In this document: piece by piece, positions 34,852-47,410 of the stretch | Numbering within the stretch: position 1 is the stretch's first letter | Layout of the letters: each line of letters starts with the position of its first letter | Assembly: GCA_963995505.1 (NCBI GenBank) | Contig: OZ023192.1 | Span: 960,001 to 1,024,000 of the forward strand | Length of the DNA: 64,000 nucleotides | From: Hypericum androsaemum | Taxonomy: Eukaryota; Streptophyta; Magnoliopsida; Malpighiales; Hypericaceae | Reading direction: 5' to 3' | Position numbers and translations under genes: made by a program | The notes under the pieces: generated by a model | The model's input: only the letters and a program-made list of their open reading frames with translations | What the model was told of the DNA's origin: nothing | Databases searched by the model: none

Positions 34852-34862
34852 GGCTTACCGCG

Positions 34863-35000
34863 TTAGAACCCAGCTCTGCCCGACGAGGACGAGGAGTGGG
34901 GCTTTGCGAGAAAGTTGGTGGCAGAGCGGATCTCAGCGACATCGTAAATGTGGGGGTTTTGGGGGATGAACTCGTGGAGGCTGGTGAGGGAGGTTCGGCT
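34863..35000 (-). pseudogene. Receptor-kinase juxtamembrane fragment inside the Pack-MULE
   Basis: 45 codons on the minus strand with SLHEFIPQNPHIYDVAEIRS, then ATN.FLAK and a serine run. This resembles the segment just before the kinase domain of LysM-type receptor-like kinases. It ends at a stop at 34863. The family is recognised from memory and could be a related kinase. Confidence 0.5.
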
Positions 35001-35556
35001 GGAGACTAATAATAATAACCAAACTACAGGGCTCAGCAATTAGTAGGGAAAACTATAGGGTCCTTAGAGTCTATTTGACTATACCCTGGGGTCCTGTCAG
35101 TAATTATCTCTTTTTAATACCGTCTTGTGTAAAAACTTTTAAAGATAGAAAAGTTATCCCAACAGTTATTTAACTCTGTTACATATCTCAAAAATTCGAA
35201 CTTAATATATAATTAAATTAGAACAATATCAATTGATCTAAGTATTTTTTAATTTTATATTTTGCATTAATGCTTTGTAAATTTAAAATTGTTTGATTTT
35301 ATGTTATTATGTAATTTTTTATCCCAATATTTATTGAATTTGCTAATCAAATCGGGTATAATTTTTTAAAATGATAAAACTCTCTCAAAAATTTATGAAC
35401 TCGAAACTGACACGTTTTCATTATGCTAAGTATAATAATCTATTACCAACTAATTTAAGTATTTGTTGTTCTATACTAGTACTATACATATAGGCATGAA
35501 TACCCAAAAGATGAAAAGAAAAGGCAACTAGGAGGTATATTAGATTGTATATTTAT

Positions 35557-36880
35557 GGGTAAATTACTCCCTAGTCTTTGGTCATCTTCCTCCTCGGGTT
35601 CCTGTATTTTAAAAATTATTTTACCGTCCTCTATCTTTGATTTTAGAAATTCTTAGGGCCTTGGTACCGGAATATTCCATATTCTCCGGCGAACTTCACT
35701 TGAAAAGATTAAAATGTTCTCATTTGTTAAAAAATAAAAAAAATTCTCTTTCCATCTTCTTCCTCCCATTAAATTAAAAACCAAATTAATTGAAACCACT
35801 AATTGCTAACAAAACTACCAGTAATGACTAATTTCTGGAATCCCTAATTCTTTAGATCTGTCCAGCTGCAAAGCCTTCTTCCTCCTCCTCATCTTCCTTT
35901 AGATCTGTCCAACTGCAGAGCCGCCATCGTCGAGTACGACCGGGCTGAGGAGCGACGGATGGCGACGGGTTCGACAAAAATGAACGGCGACGGGATCGAT
36001 GGAAAAGGATGGAGGTCGGGCAACGACTACCGACGTCTGGGCTCCTGGAGGTCGGGCGACGACTGCCGCCGGTGCTCAGGAGAAGACGACCCCACAGTGA
36101 GGTTCAAAGCGGCAGCCACAGTTGGTCTACTCGTTGACATGGGGCGGGGAGGATGTGGAGAGGAGCTGGCTCAGCCCCAGCCGAGATGCCGGCTCCGGCG
36201 AGGCGATAAATGGAGCAGCGCGCGTGCGGGCTGGCTCTGTCACCGTCCCCAACCTCCCACGACATCGCCCCCTTTCTCTCGTCGCCCTGAGCTGCCCTAT
36301 TTGAATTTGTCCAGAAATAAATGGGGTTGGTTCTGAGGAATTGGAAGATGATAGGGTTTTGGGTTTTTTTTTGCGTGAAGGATAAAAAACTTGATCTATG
36401 ACCAGCTCACGAGGAATTGAAGAAGGAGCAATTTATCAGGATGATGGGTTTTTTTTTATAATTGAGTTGGTCTAAATCAATTCATTTAAATTAATTAGGG
36501 TTCTTGTATTAGAGTTTCTCTAATTGAATTATCGATTATTTCAATCAGATTTTGAGGTTCAAGTTTCCGTATTAATTAATTTTGATTCTCACTGAGAATC
36601 TTTGAATTTGGATTTGAGTTTTTTGTTGGAGGTGGGAGGAAGAAAATGAAGTGAAAGGAAAGAGGAATTTTTTATTTTTTAAGTATGAGGAGTATTTTTG
36701 TCTTTTCAAGTGGAGGTTCACCAGAGAAAATAGGATATTCGGACAAAAAAGGAATATTCTGATACCAGGGACCTGATAGTTTCTAAAACCAAAGACGAGT
36801 GATGGTAAAATCATTTTTGAAAATGTAGGGACCCAAAGAAGAAGATGACCAAGCACCAAGGACTAGGAAGTAATTTACCC
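35557..36880. mobile_element. Non-autonomous Mutator-like element B
   Basis: A 1,324-bp element with inverted repeats of about 190 bp starting GGGTAAATTACT(C/T)CCTAGTC, flanked by a perfect 9-bp target duplication, TATATTTAT (35548-35556 and 36881-36889). The interior (about 35870-36330) is GC-rich with an open plus frame at 35959-36336 that I do not recognise; it could be captured sequence. Confidence 0.88.
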
Positions 36881-36889
36881 TATATTTAT

Positions 36890-38013
36890 TTACCTTGTAG
36901 GGATGCTCCTATTGATACACTGATAAATGCGTCCGATATATCGTACTTCGAGATCTTCGAAATTGCGATTTTCTAGATATCTATCGATTAATTATTGGGT
37001 ACCATTTCTTAGGTGTCATTAATTATTTAAGTTTTTTCAACCAAAAACAATTATTTAAGATTACGGGCAAAAGCGAATTTTCTAGAATAATGGTGTAAGC
37101 TGGCACGTACTTGGTTTAATATAAGATTTACAAAGAGAATCGATGAATTTTAAGATGGATTTTAAATATAAAATAATTTATAAAATTAGGTTATATCTGA
37201 CCCAAAATCTACTACAAATACGTGAATTTTTTATGCTAGTAAATAAATCTATTGTACTTGTAAATAATAATGTGATAACTTTAATACGTCTCATAAATTT
37301 ATTCGACAAAAATGTGCACAACTTTGAGTTTAACATGGTGTGACACTAGGTGGTATAAGAACAACTACTCACTTGGAACAAAGTAAAACATACATAATTA
37401 ATTAGGCGCAAACTGGCATGTACTTGGAACATAAAGGTAAATTCTTTGGCAATGCCGATTACATCATCTGCGGAAGCCTGTCGGTTTCTGAAAATTGCAC
37501 GCACTTCTCTTCCACGGCCAAACAATGCGTCAAAATACTTTAGGTCCTTAGAGAAAAATAATTAAAATAGATTTCTGTATTCCCATGGCTATACCAAGCC
37601 TAGGTTGCTGTATAAAGTGTACTCTCTTTTCATTTTAAAAATCGAGTATTGTAGAATTCTATTTAAATAAATTCTATGAATGTCTTATTTGAGCTTTGTT
37701 CATGAAGCCATCTTTGGATCCTGACACCAAGCATCAGCTTCAACCAAAAATTGGGTTTAGAGCAAAATGAAAGTTCAGAAGATAGGATTTTGGCTCCTTA
37801 AAGGAAGGAAGTGCAAGTTTTTAGTGAAGGTCATCTACAGCCATTATAGGTAGGGGAAAGAACAAGCCAGTACTTTATACATTACAAAAACCATCATCAT
37901 GATGCTAAAATATGCTCATTTGTTATGATCTCAATCCAGTGCCACTTGTAAAGATTTGTACAAAAGCTCAGTCATATCGCCGCCGCCTTTCGCAAGCCAT
38001 CTTCGGATATCCG
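36890..38013. other. Intergenic; 3' flank of VPS2.2-like gene
   Basis: Holds the likely 3' UTR of the VPS2.2-like gene. A short minus-strand stretch near 37440-37545 reads like coding sequence (FDALFGRGREVRAIFRNRQA) for about 35 residues; I cannot identify it. Confidence 0.4.
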
Positions 38014-40677
38014 TCAGACTCGTCGGAGAGAGGCCAGCCTTTTCTCAAGGTCATCAACATCAGGAGAAGATTCAGGTCTGCACATCAACAGAACATTTGT
38101 TCCTCCTCTGTTATTGCAGAACAAACATCAACCATTTTTATGAAGTAACAGCATCGAGGTAACCTACCTGACAGCAACATTAGTGGCAGTCTTTGAGCCG
38201 ATACGACCCTTTGGTGCTGAAGATAGCTGTTGGAAGCAGAGTGTAAGAATCTGACAACGATCAAGACGGAGAAGACGAAGGCATAATGGTGGGTGCAAAC
38301 TAACCTGAGATGCAATATCGACGCCAATCTCATCAAGCACCTACAACGCGTAGAAGCCAAAATGAAGGAAGTCAGAAAGGGGTTGAAATCCTGAAACAAA
38401 CATTTGAGACTGCAATGGAAGGAGGGCTTGTGAAATCCTGCCTGGTTTGTGAGCTCTTCTGTCTCTTCTTCAGCCTCGTCTTTGTCTAGTGTTTCGTCAA
38501 TAGACTCCGACATCATCTCAATCTACAAAAAGAGATCATGAAAATGAGCACACTCATGAAGCACAACTAGTAGAATGACAATAAGACGCGTGGAATTTCA
38601 TCCTTTCCACTGCCGAAGCTTTAATATCTTGTATCGATGTAGATGCCATTAGTCATCCTATCAAGTAATCACAAGCAATACGAGAGGAGGCCTTACCGTC
38701 ATGTCCAGTTGTGCAGACTGCTTCTGGAACTCTTTGATCACTTTAATTTGCTTTTCAGGAGCCATTTGCTGCGAAAATCACGAAAAGAATAAGTTGGCTT
38801 GAACCAGAAAACCAAAACAGTCGTTTAATCCCAAGAATACTTGTACCTTGTTCATGGCCGTCATTGCCTTGGTAGCACCTTTCATCCCTGTCGATATCGA
38901 AGTACTAGCATACAATGCCTAATAAAATGGAAACAAAGACAATGTTGTCAGTTAACTGGAATAAGGGACATGAACAATTAGGCATCATAGTCTTGAGATA
39001 GATATTCTGCTGGAAGAAGCTGACCTGAGTGTGTGTAGCGACGCCTCTGATCTGCGCACGACTCCCCTGCAAGTTTGTTATCTGCTGACGTAGCCGAACA
39101 AGTTGACGGGCTAATATTTTGGTGGCAGCCTGATACAATTTTCCATTACACAGTAGATAAGAAATGAATAAAGAGTTGATGGGAAGTGGGTAACAATTTT
39201 CGACAGACAGTTGAAACAACAGATTCAACAAGAGCAGATCAACCATTAAGTCCTGTCTGACGTTTGAACATCCCACTGATTACAATGTACTTAATATTAT
39301 CAATGCTAAATAAACAGAAGTTACCTCATTTCCGGTCTTCGCTGTTTTCTTTATTTCTGCGACCAACCTCTTTTCCTTGAAACAATCACGCAAGTGAACC
39401 ATCAGGGGAAAATAAAAGGAGCGCGTGTACAGAAGTTCGTCGAATGAGGCCAGCAGCTTACCTCCATCTGAAGCGACGCAATTTCACGTTCGATACCTAA
39501 GACCAAATGGCACAATTAGTCTACCAGGTTAAGCATACGATCGAGATTCAATAGTATGCCACTGGGTATGTCCATGCTTAATTCAAAAGTTATAAATTCC
39601 TTGCTTGCAGAATAACCATATCAAAGTCAGAAAGACGAAGCTAGATAGAACATTTGCTTTCATTTCCCAATTTATGGTAAATACTCAGCTCCTAATGATC
39701 ACGGATGAGTAACAACAGATCAGCTTAGCTGCCCCGACTGCTCTAGGTTGCTCCTTCTTGCATACAATTCTCTATCAACTGTGAATTTTCGGTAGCCTCT
39801 CACATTCTCAAACTATCTCATGTACTCTTAAAAATCAAAAACTGTAAAGTTCTGTTCTTTCCTAAGATACTGTCCAATACCTCCAAAACGAATTGAAGAC
39901 AAGAAAATAGTAAGCAAGGATACATACCCCTCGTGGCGACGGCCATCTCTCTCTTGCTGGTCCTGAGTGCATCTGGTGCAAATGGAGACACAACCCATCA
40001 TCACTTGCTCAACATTGTATGCATCAAGCACAATCCCCACTTCTTCCCAACAAATTGTTAACCAAAACAAGTAAAACAAGGGCATCCGGGACGCGTAAAC
40101 ACCTCGAATTACTAAACGGGTATGGGAGGACGAGGCACACTCTTATGCAGCCTAGCCCTTTCATTTATACGAAGAGGCTCCTTTCATGCCTATATCCCAT
40201 ACACTAACAACAAGACTAAATGGGCAAGATCTCAACTATAAATGTTCACAAAAAAGGGCACCAATCTATTTAAATCAAGCAACCCAACTTAGAAAAGAAG
40301 CACCACTGACCCATAAAAATTCTTTAGGGGATATAAATGTTAACAAAGAGAGTCGAGTAGGGCACCAAGCAACTCAAACCAAGCAAGCAACTTTAGGGGC
40401 TCCTTCCCCATGCCCTAAACAAAAACCCATCAATAACAACAGGACAAAATGGGAAAGATCTCATCTTTGCAGCTGCCGTCCCCTACTCTCACCGAACCAC
40501 CTTAGGGGCTATAAATGTCCACAAAAAAGAAGGCACCAAGCTACTCAAATCAAGCAAGCAAGCAACTTTAGAAAGAAAAAAAACATCAAACCTAAAACCC
40601 AAGTTACAAAAGAGAGGAAAAAAGGAGATACCTTTGGGTGAGGTTTTCTTCTTGAAGATGTTCATGTTCAAATTCAT
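38014..40677 (-). CDS. VPS2.2: ESCRT-III subunit, VPS2/CHMP2 (VPS2.2-like)
   Basis: Eleven exons: 40677-40632, 39972-39928, 39496-39462, 39375-39325, 39129-39025, 38918-38847, 38768-38697, 38522-38442, 38340-38305, 38226-38168, 38077-38014. They give 221 codons plus TGA, the family length. VPS2 polymerises with VPS24/SNF7 on endosomes to pinch off multivesicular-body vesicles and is removed by SKD1/VPS4. Seen: MNIFKKKTSPK start, basic N-terminal core (TRGIEREI, KILARQLVRLRQQITNLQGS), acidic region (DKDEAEEETEEL) and a C-terminal MIM1-type motif DDLEKRLASLRR. The MNIFKKK start points to the plant VPS2.2/2.3 branch, not VPS2.1. ATG 40665 gives the canonical start; ATG 40677 adds four residues and is taken as first in the transcript. 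The intron after 38442 appears to use a GC donor. Confidence 0.93.
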
Positions 40678-41136
40678 GGTTTACTCTCTATCTGCTTCTG
40701 AGGAGAAGGAACACAGCACCACTTGGGAAATTGAGAAGAACCCACCCAGCTACTAACGGTAATGTGAGGGTGTGTTTAATGAGTCAAAAGGCGAGGTTTT
40801 CTCAGTAGGGTAATTGATTTCTTTTCCTTTCTTTTTTTTTTTTTTGGCTTTCTTCTCATTTAATAAAGCAAATTTGGGGAAAGAAAAATACAGAGTAGAG
40901 AGAGAGAGGGAGGGAGGGAGGGAGTAGCGTGGAAGGGGATTTAGCAGACAAAGTCCAACTAGCCGTTACTTACACTGTGGGCCCCGCTTTCCCAATTTTG
41001 TTCCTGTTTTCGGTTTGCCACGTCATATTTTATTCTTAACTTTGTTTTTGTTAATACTATTTGATATCCGGACTTATTGAGTTGACTATACAGATTCGGA
41101 TCGATCGAGTAGTACTTTGAAAGATGATAAAATTTT

Positions 41137-42013
41137 TTGGGAAAAGTCCACTTTCGTACTCTGTGGTATCGACCAAAATCACTTTAGTACCCTGTGGTAA
41201 AAAATCGATCAATCGAGTCATACTTATTCCAATTAACATCAAAAAGGGCCTCGGGCAGCTGCCCGGAGCTGCCCGAACCTACCCGAGCGCTGCCCGGGCC
41301 ACGTGGTCAGCCACGTCACCAATTTTGATGACGTGGCGCCACGTCACCAAGAGGAGGAGGAGGAGGAAGAGGAGGAGGAGGAGGAGGAGGGGGAGGAGGA
41401 CGCGGGGAGGAGGAGGAGAGGAGGAGGGGGACGCGGGGAGGAGGAGGAGAGGAGGAGGGGGACGCGGGGGAGGAGGAGGAGAGGAGGAGGGGAACGCGGG
41501 GGAGGAGGGAGACGCGGGGAGGAGGAGGGGGACACGGGGAGGAGGACGCGAGGAGGAGGAGGATGCGGGGAGGAGGAGGACGCGGAGGAGGAGGGGGATG
41601 CGGGGAGGAGGAGGAGGAGGAGGAGGAGGAGGAGGAACGCGGAGGAGGAGGAGGAACGCGGGGAGGAGGAGGAACGCGGGGAGGAGGAGGAGGAGGAGGA
41701 GGAGGAGGGGAGGAGGAGGAGGAGGAGGAGGAACGCGGAGGAGGAGGAGGCGGAGGAGGAGGAGGAGGGGAGGAGGAGGAGGAGGAGGAAAATCGGAGGA
41801 GGAGGAGAATTGGTGATGTGGCGCCACGTCATCAAAATTGGTGACGTGGCTGACCACGTGGCCCGGGCAGCGCTCGGGTAGGTTCGGGCAGCTGCCCGAG
41901 GCCCTTTTTGATGTTAATTGGAATAAGTATGACTCGATTGATCGGTTTTTTACCACAGGGTACTAAAGTGATTTTGGTCGATACCACAGGGTACGAAAGT
42001 GGACTTTTCCCAA
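41137..42013. mobile_element. Mutator-like element around a polypurine tract
   Basis: An 877-bp element with near-identical inverted repeats of about 210 bp (about 41137-41350 and 41800-42013), from TTGGGAAAAGTCCACTTTCG inward. Within the TIRs is a further small palindrome, GGGCAGCTGCCCG-like. An 8-bp, self-complementary AAAATTTT borders each side (41129-41136, 42014-42021); since the flanks are themselves palindromic, the exact ends are uncertain by a base or two. The interior is only the GA-rich tract. No transposase. Confidence 0.75.
41350..41808. repeat. GGA-rich polypurine tract, about 450 bp
   Basis: Nearly pure G/A on the plus strand: (GAGGAG)n and GGGG blocks, interrupted by ACGCGG or ATGCGG about every 25-40 bp. 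Long open frames of Gly/Glu/Arg or Pro/Leu/Ser on both strands are by-products of the triplet repeat. Confidence 0.93.
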
Positions 42014-42021
42014 AAAATTTT

Positions 42022-42694
42022 AACAAATATATAACATTGTTGTGTTTTTAATAACTCAAACTCAAGATATGTTTAAGATAAAACAACATCATTACTTTTT
42101 TTTCTTAACTTTTCTATTCACACTGTAATGTTTAATTACTTTTTTCTTGAGAAAAAAATATTCAGGTACTTGATGCGTATGTTTATGTATTTTATTTGGT
42201 TAACACAAAAAAATGTATTTTATTTGGTGTATCTGAATGAAAATATATAGAGTTAAATAAATGTTAGGAGAATTTTTTCCATCTTTTAAATATTTTCATC
42301 GCCTCGAATATTAATTAGTCGGTGCAGTAAATGTTAAACAATTGCAACCAAAATAACTGTATTTTTATTTCTAAAATATCATATTGCTGATAGACCATAT
42401 CATGTTTCTATAATATATTTGGAAGCTACTGTTTTTTCTGGAATCCACGGTTTTCATTTTTTAATGTAGTATGATGTTTGTCACCGGTGAGCATCAAAAT
42501 ATTGGATTTAAAAAAATAAAGTTTGTCTAAATTGTAAAGAACTTAAACTCTTTGAGTATCAAGTCTTATAATTGGAAAAAATAATAAATAAAACTTGATA
42601 ATATCTGATTGAATATATATATTTATTATTTTCACTATTAGTTTCACCTGGGTAGATCGTTGTAGATACTTTTGGTCTTTTTGTTTGTATTTTT
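42022..42694. other. AT-rich spacer between two elements
   Basis: No gene, RNA or clear repeat seen. Confidence 0.5.
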
Positions 42695-43946
42695 TTTAAA
42701 CGGTGTTACTATTCATGGGTTTTTATCAAACTAGTGTTACAAAAAAAAGTTTTTCGGAAATGGTGTCCACGTAAGCATCAGGAAATTTTTTTCGTTTCTC
42801 AAACGAAGACACGGGAAAATTTTTCATTACCAAGAAACGAAAAAAAATTTCGTGTCTTGGTCAGAAACAGAAATTTTTTCCGTGTCTCGGTCATACATAT
42901 ACCAATACGCGGGATAATTTTTGTGTTCACACCTCACAAAAACCATCTGAATCCAGCTTGCCAATTTCGCTCGTCCTCGCCTCGTCGAGGATCCGCCGTC
43001 TGCTTGCCCTTACTGCTCGCAGTCGCTGCTCCGCCCGCCGTCCGCTCGCCATCCTCGCCCGCCGTGGGTTAGTTTAATTTTATATTAATTAATTAGTTGT
43101 TTGGGATAATGTTAATTAATTAGTTAACCAATGTTGATTAGTGTTAATTAGGTTGATTAGATTGCTTTAATTTGATTTGTTTGTTGATAATTAGTTTAAT
43201 TGCGAATTAATTAGGTTAATTAGTTCACTATTTTTTGTTGTTAGATTGAATTGTTTTTGGTAATTAGGTTGATTTGATTTGTTAGCCATCCTCATCTTGC
43301 CCGTCGTCGGTTTGTTTGTTGTTAATTAAGTTAATTAGTTCACTATTTTTGAATTAATTTTTGTAATGCTAATTAGCATTAATTAAGTTGATTAATTATG
43401 TTAATTTTTTATAATTAATTGCATAATTATATTGGATCTGATAAATTAATAAATTTAAGTCATTTTTTTAATTAGCAATGTTAAATTATATAATTCAGCA
43501 TATTGATTTGATTAATTTCATATTAATGATATTTGTATCTTTGATTATTATGTTTTATATGTTGTATTTCTTATTTGTTAATTAGGTTATTGCTTTCGTA
43601 TGTTTATTATTTTGTATAGATATATGGATTCACAGCGATACGGGGATATTTTTGGGGATAGAGGACCCTCAGATGCGACCTTATTAAGGCACCAGGATGT
43701 CCATCGTTCATAGGCAGTATGGAACGTTGAGGTACATAGAGAAATTGATGATAGCGTTGATAATGCGTTAAAGATCTATTGACGGAAATGGAAGGAGTCA
43801 TTCGTGCAGAACGAGGCCTTCATAGCCTATATGAAGGTGGCAGATTCCTGGGATGTTTGATGCATTGGCCAGGTCGTTGTCGAGGCGGTAATTATTACAG
43901 CTTTGGTCGAGTAGTGGCGGCCTGAGACACATGCATTCCATATGCC

Positions 43947-43966
43947 GGGGGGGGGGGGGGGGGGGG
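43947..43966. repeat. G20 homopolymer
   Basis: Twenty consecutive G inside the decayed mobile-domain gene, very rare in such AT-rich DNA. May be under- or over-counted in the assembly. Confidence 0.85.
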
Positions 43967-45643
43967 TTAGGGGGGAGATGACCATCACTCTCCAAGACGT
44001 AGCTGTGTTGTTCGGCCTACCTATTGATGGACACCCAGTCACGGAGAGGCAGACACCTCGTCAGTGGCAGGAGTTATGCATCCGGCGGAGACCCTAGGAA
44101 TTGTTTCAAACAAGCAAATTGCCCTGAGATAGTTCGAGGCTAATTTTGACCCTGCTACTATCCCAGTTGATGCTAACGATGAGGTCGTGAAGCGATATAT
44201 TTGAGCGAACATATTGTGACTTATCAGATGCATATTGTATCCGAAGATAATTGAGTCAAGGGTCAACTCATGCTCGTTGCCACTTCTATTGGATGTAGAT
44301 GCAATTCACACCATTAATTGGGGCAGTGCGTGTCTTGCACACCTCTACAACCAATTATGTAAAGCCACTGATGTCACTACAAAATCTATTTCTAGGTCTC
44401 TTACGCTGGTATCTATGTGGGCTTCGGAAAGAATCATCCCAATTCGGCCGGTTGTTATAAATCCGAAGGTGCAAGAAAATGGGCAGGCAATGGGCATCAT
44501 GTAATAATCATTGTGTTATACGCTTTAAATTTGAATAACATTCTAGACTTGACGCAGTATAACCGTGTTTTGCAGGTGGAGTGGTCCAATAGATAGAAGC
44601 GTCACCAAAAAATAAACAAGCGTGGCATTTTACAGGCGCAAGTTGGACGAGCTCAGAGACTCAGATGTAAGTGATTAAGGAAATAAGAAATCATAAATTA
44701 GTTAATTTATTTTGTTGAATTTGTTGATTTTGTCAACATGTGATTCTATGAGTGCATGTATTTAATGTAGGTAGTTTGAATGCCTTACACGATGAGATCC
44801 TTGGCAAGTTACCGGATATAAGTCATCGAGATCGCGTATTGTGGTTGGTACGAGTGCCACTAGTATCATTTTCCTGTATGGAGTGGCATTAACCTGATCG
44901 GGTGTTACGACAGTTCGGATACCTCCAACGGATTCCAGGTAGACCTAAGATAGATGATGGGACACATACTGCAGTGGGTGGCCGGGGCTAGGCTAGAACA
45001 AAGTGGGATGATGTTTACAAAGGCCATGTGAAGATATGGGCATAATTTTGACATAGATATGTGTTGCCTCCTGGAGTACCCACATCGCCATATATTCATT
45101 ATCATGATGGATATATAGATTGGTATATGAAGCATACTTTGTGATCTATTAGCCCCGCCGGTGCAATGCGGTACATGAGTGTAAGTAAATTTATATGCGA
45201 GTTCAATATTATTATTTGACTATTGTAATAATTTTATGGTTTTGTTTGTAGGCGGATGATGTTGAGCATATACGACACTCGTATGGGGAGAATTCTTAGA
45301 TTTTGAAGTTGTCACAGGCGGCAGTTGGGTTTGTTGGCGAGCAGAGATGGTATTTTAGTCTGCCGCACAGCCAGCAACCTATGACACAGGCGAAGACCAT
45401 GTCATACGATATTTCGGATACAGAAAGGACTTCTGTTGTTAGACGTCGAACAAACCTTTTTAGCAAGAGAAAACTATTGCTGAGGGGCGAGCTGTACCAG
45501 ATTTTCAGGTGCAGCCCATGGAATGACAAGATTATTAGACGGTGTTGCATATACCATCACAGACGTCGACATGTCGCAGGATGGAAACCTCTGCCTTCTA
45601 GCCGTTCTTCCATCATACGAGTCAGCACATCCACGCCACCGCT

Positions 45644-47252
45644 TGAAAGGAAGGATTTTTACCCCTCTTGCAATAAAGAGTAAGTAAGGGATTGTTGTCC
45701 CACAAGGACTAAGTTCTAGGCCACAAATACGACTCGACCACTAGTTTAGGACTACAAGTAATGGATTTGTCAATTCCAAACACGAGTTGGTTACTACAAC
45801 GACTAAACTAGAAGATTGTTTTAACAATAAAGAAAAGAGTGGGCTTGGCACCAATGACACCTAGATAACCAAATAGCTTATGGGATTTATTAAGTTCGTG
45901 TTATGGTCCGAGTATTTCTAAAGTAACTAATCAATGCTCATGCCATTAATTAGTCTAAATTGATTATTAATTAATCTTAGTTGAACTAATCGTACTCTCG
46001 TGACTAATTAGCTACCTAATCCAACTAATTACTAATTATAACTATCACCGTTTGGACAACTAACCACCTAATGAGATCTCTTATCAAAAGGCAATTAATT
46101 AACTAGTTAAATGGTCCATTAATTCTAACCCCTCTTGGCGATTAGCATTAATTATATTCGTAATTAAGATGATCAAGCAAGATTAAATATTAAACTCATT
46201 AACTAGTTCACAAACTTTAGCATTTTAATCCCACTAAACCATAGGCTAAATAGATGCCATCAAGGCACCAAACCCACTAATCAACTACTCACACATATCA
46301 ACTACACAACTAAACACATCCATTAAATAAAGCAAGTAAACCATGAACATAAAAGAGAGGGTTAAAGAAAGCTCAAGATGATCTTCAAGCTTCCAAAAGT
46401 TCTCCTTCAAGTTCTCTACAAGCTCCAACAATGGTGAGCCAAATTTTCTTCCCCAAAGAGAGAGAGTGGAGTGGGTGAGTGATTGTTGAGAAAATATCTA
46501 AAGTTGTCCAAGTGTTAGCTTCCAAGAAAAGCCAAGGAAGCTATATATACAAAAATTTCCAACTAAAAACTAACTAAACTATTCCTAAAGTTCCAACCAA
46601 GTAAAGCCATGGACAGTCCCGAAATGGGCCCAAAATGGTTCATAAATTTCGGCCCATTTCGGCTAGGCAAGTTCTCAGATTTGAAGCTTGACTTTGGACA
46701 TATTTTTCACCCTCTTAAACTTCGAATTTAAAGAAGACTATTAGAGACAAAGTCAAAATAGTTCATGAATTTCGGCCCATTTCGGCTAGGCAAGTTCTCA
46801 GATTTAAAGCTTGACTTTGGATATATTTTTCACCCTCTTAAACTTCGAATTTAAAGAAGACTATTAGAGATAAAGTTGTAGCCACAGATGTCTTCTTTCT
46901 AGAACCACCTCGCTCGTCTCCATCGGACTTTGTATGCGAAAGTTAACTTTATTTGAGTTGCTCGAGGTCAGTCTATCCAATGTCGTCGTGGTCCCAATCG
47001 TGCACCATTCTTCACGGCTGATCCAATCGCCTTTGACATGCTTCAAGGTGCACCAATATCCTCCTCACATCACCACAAAGTCTCCTAGCAATAAACATGA
47101 ATGAAATGCAATAAAAATCACAAGAACTACACTAAAATATTCAAAGCATGAAATATGACACTACATCACTACATAACAAACATAAACACTAGAAACAACA
47201 GAAAATCAACACTAAAACATACATAGATGATAGAGTATTTTCACACTCATCA
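45644..47252. mobile_element. Putative solo LTR
   Basis: A 1,609-bp insertion that begins TGAAAGGAAGG and ends CACTCATCA, thus TG...CA. It splits the C-terminal part of the mobile-domain gene and is flanked by CCGCT (45639-45643) and CTGCT (47253-47257), a 5-bp duplication with one difference. No coding sequence, primer site or second LTR is seen, so a solo LTR or short non-autonomous element is most likely. Contains a tandem repeat at 46629-46876. Confidence 0.6.
46629..46876. repeat. 123-bp tandem duplication
   Basis: Two near-identical units (GGCTAGGCAAGTTCTCAG at 46661 and 46784) inside the putative LTR, with a few substitutions. Confidence 0.85.
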
Positions 47253-47410
47253 CTGCTTCCCATTCGCCCCATCAGCATTTCAGCCAGCCTAGTCAGATGT
47301 TTGGTCTCTTAAATTTTGTGTAGTTAATTACTTAATTTTTAAAATAAGTGATAAATATTTGACATAATTTTGTTGAATTTGATTATTTTGTTAATAGCAT
47401 TGGAGAGCAT

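Larger units (their letters stand above)
34412..35110. mobile_element. Pack-MULE with two host gene fragments
   Basis: A 699-bp element with about 100-bp inverted repeats starting GAGATAATTAC, flanked by a perfect 9-bp target duplication, TTTTTAATA (34403-34411 and 35111-35119). Its GC-rich interior encodes, on the minus strand, fragments of two unrelated plant genes (34863-35000 and 34694-34851). A Mutator-like element carrying host exons is by definition a Pack-MULE. Confidence 0.8.

Noticed and set aside
41124..41956. Open frames of 160-230 codons on both strands across the GGA tract
   Set aside because: They consist of Gly/Glu/Arg or Pro/Leu/Ser runs caused by the triplet repeat; no family, start context or splice signals.
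43798..44042. Minus-strand proline-rich frames over the G20 run
   Set aside because: Proline runs come from the C20 on that strand; the plus strand carries the mobile-domain homology.
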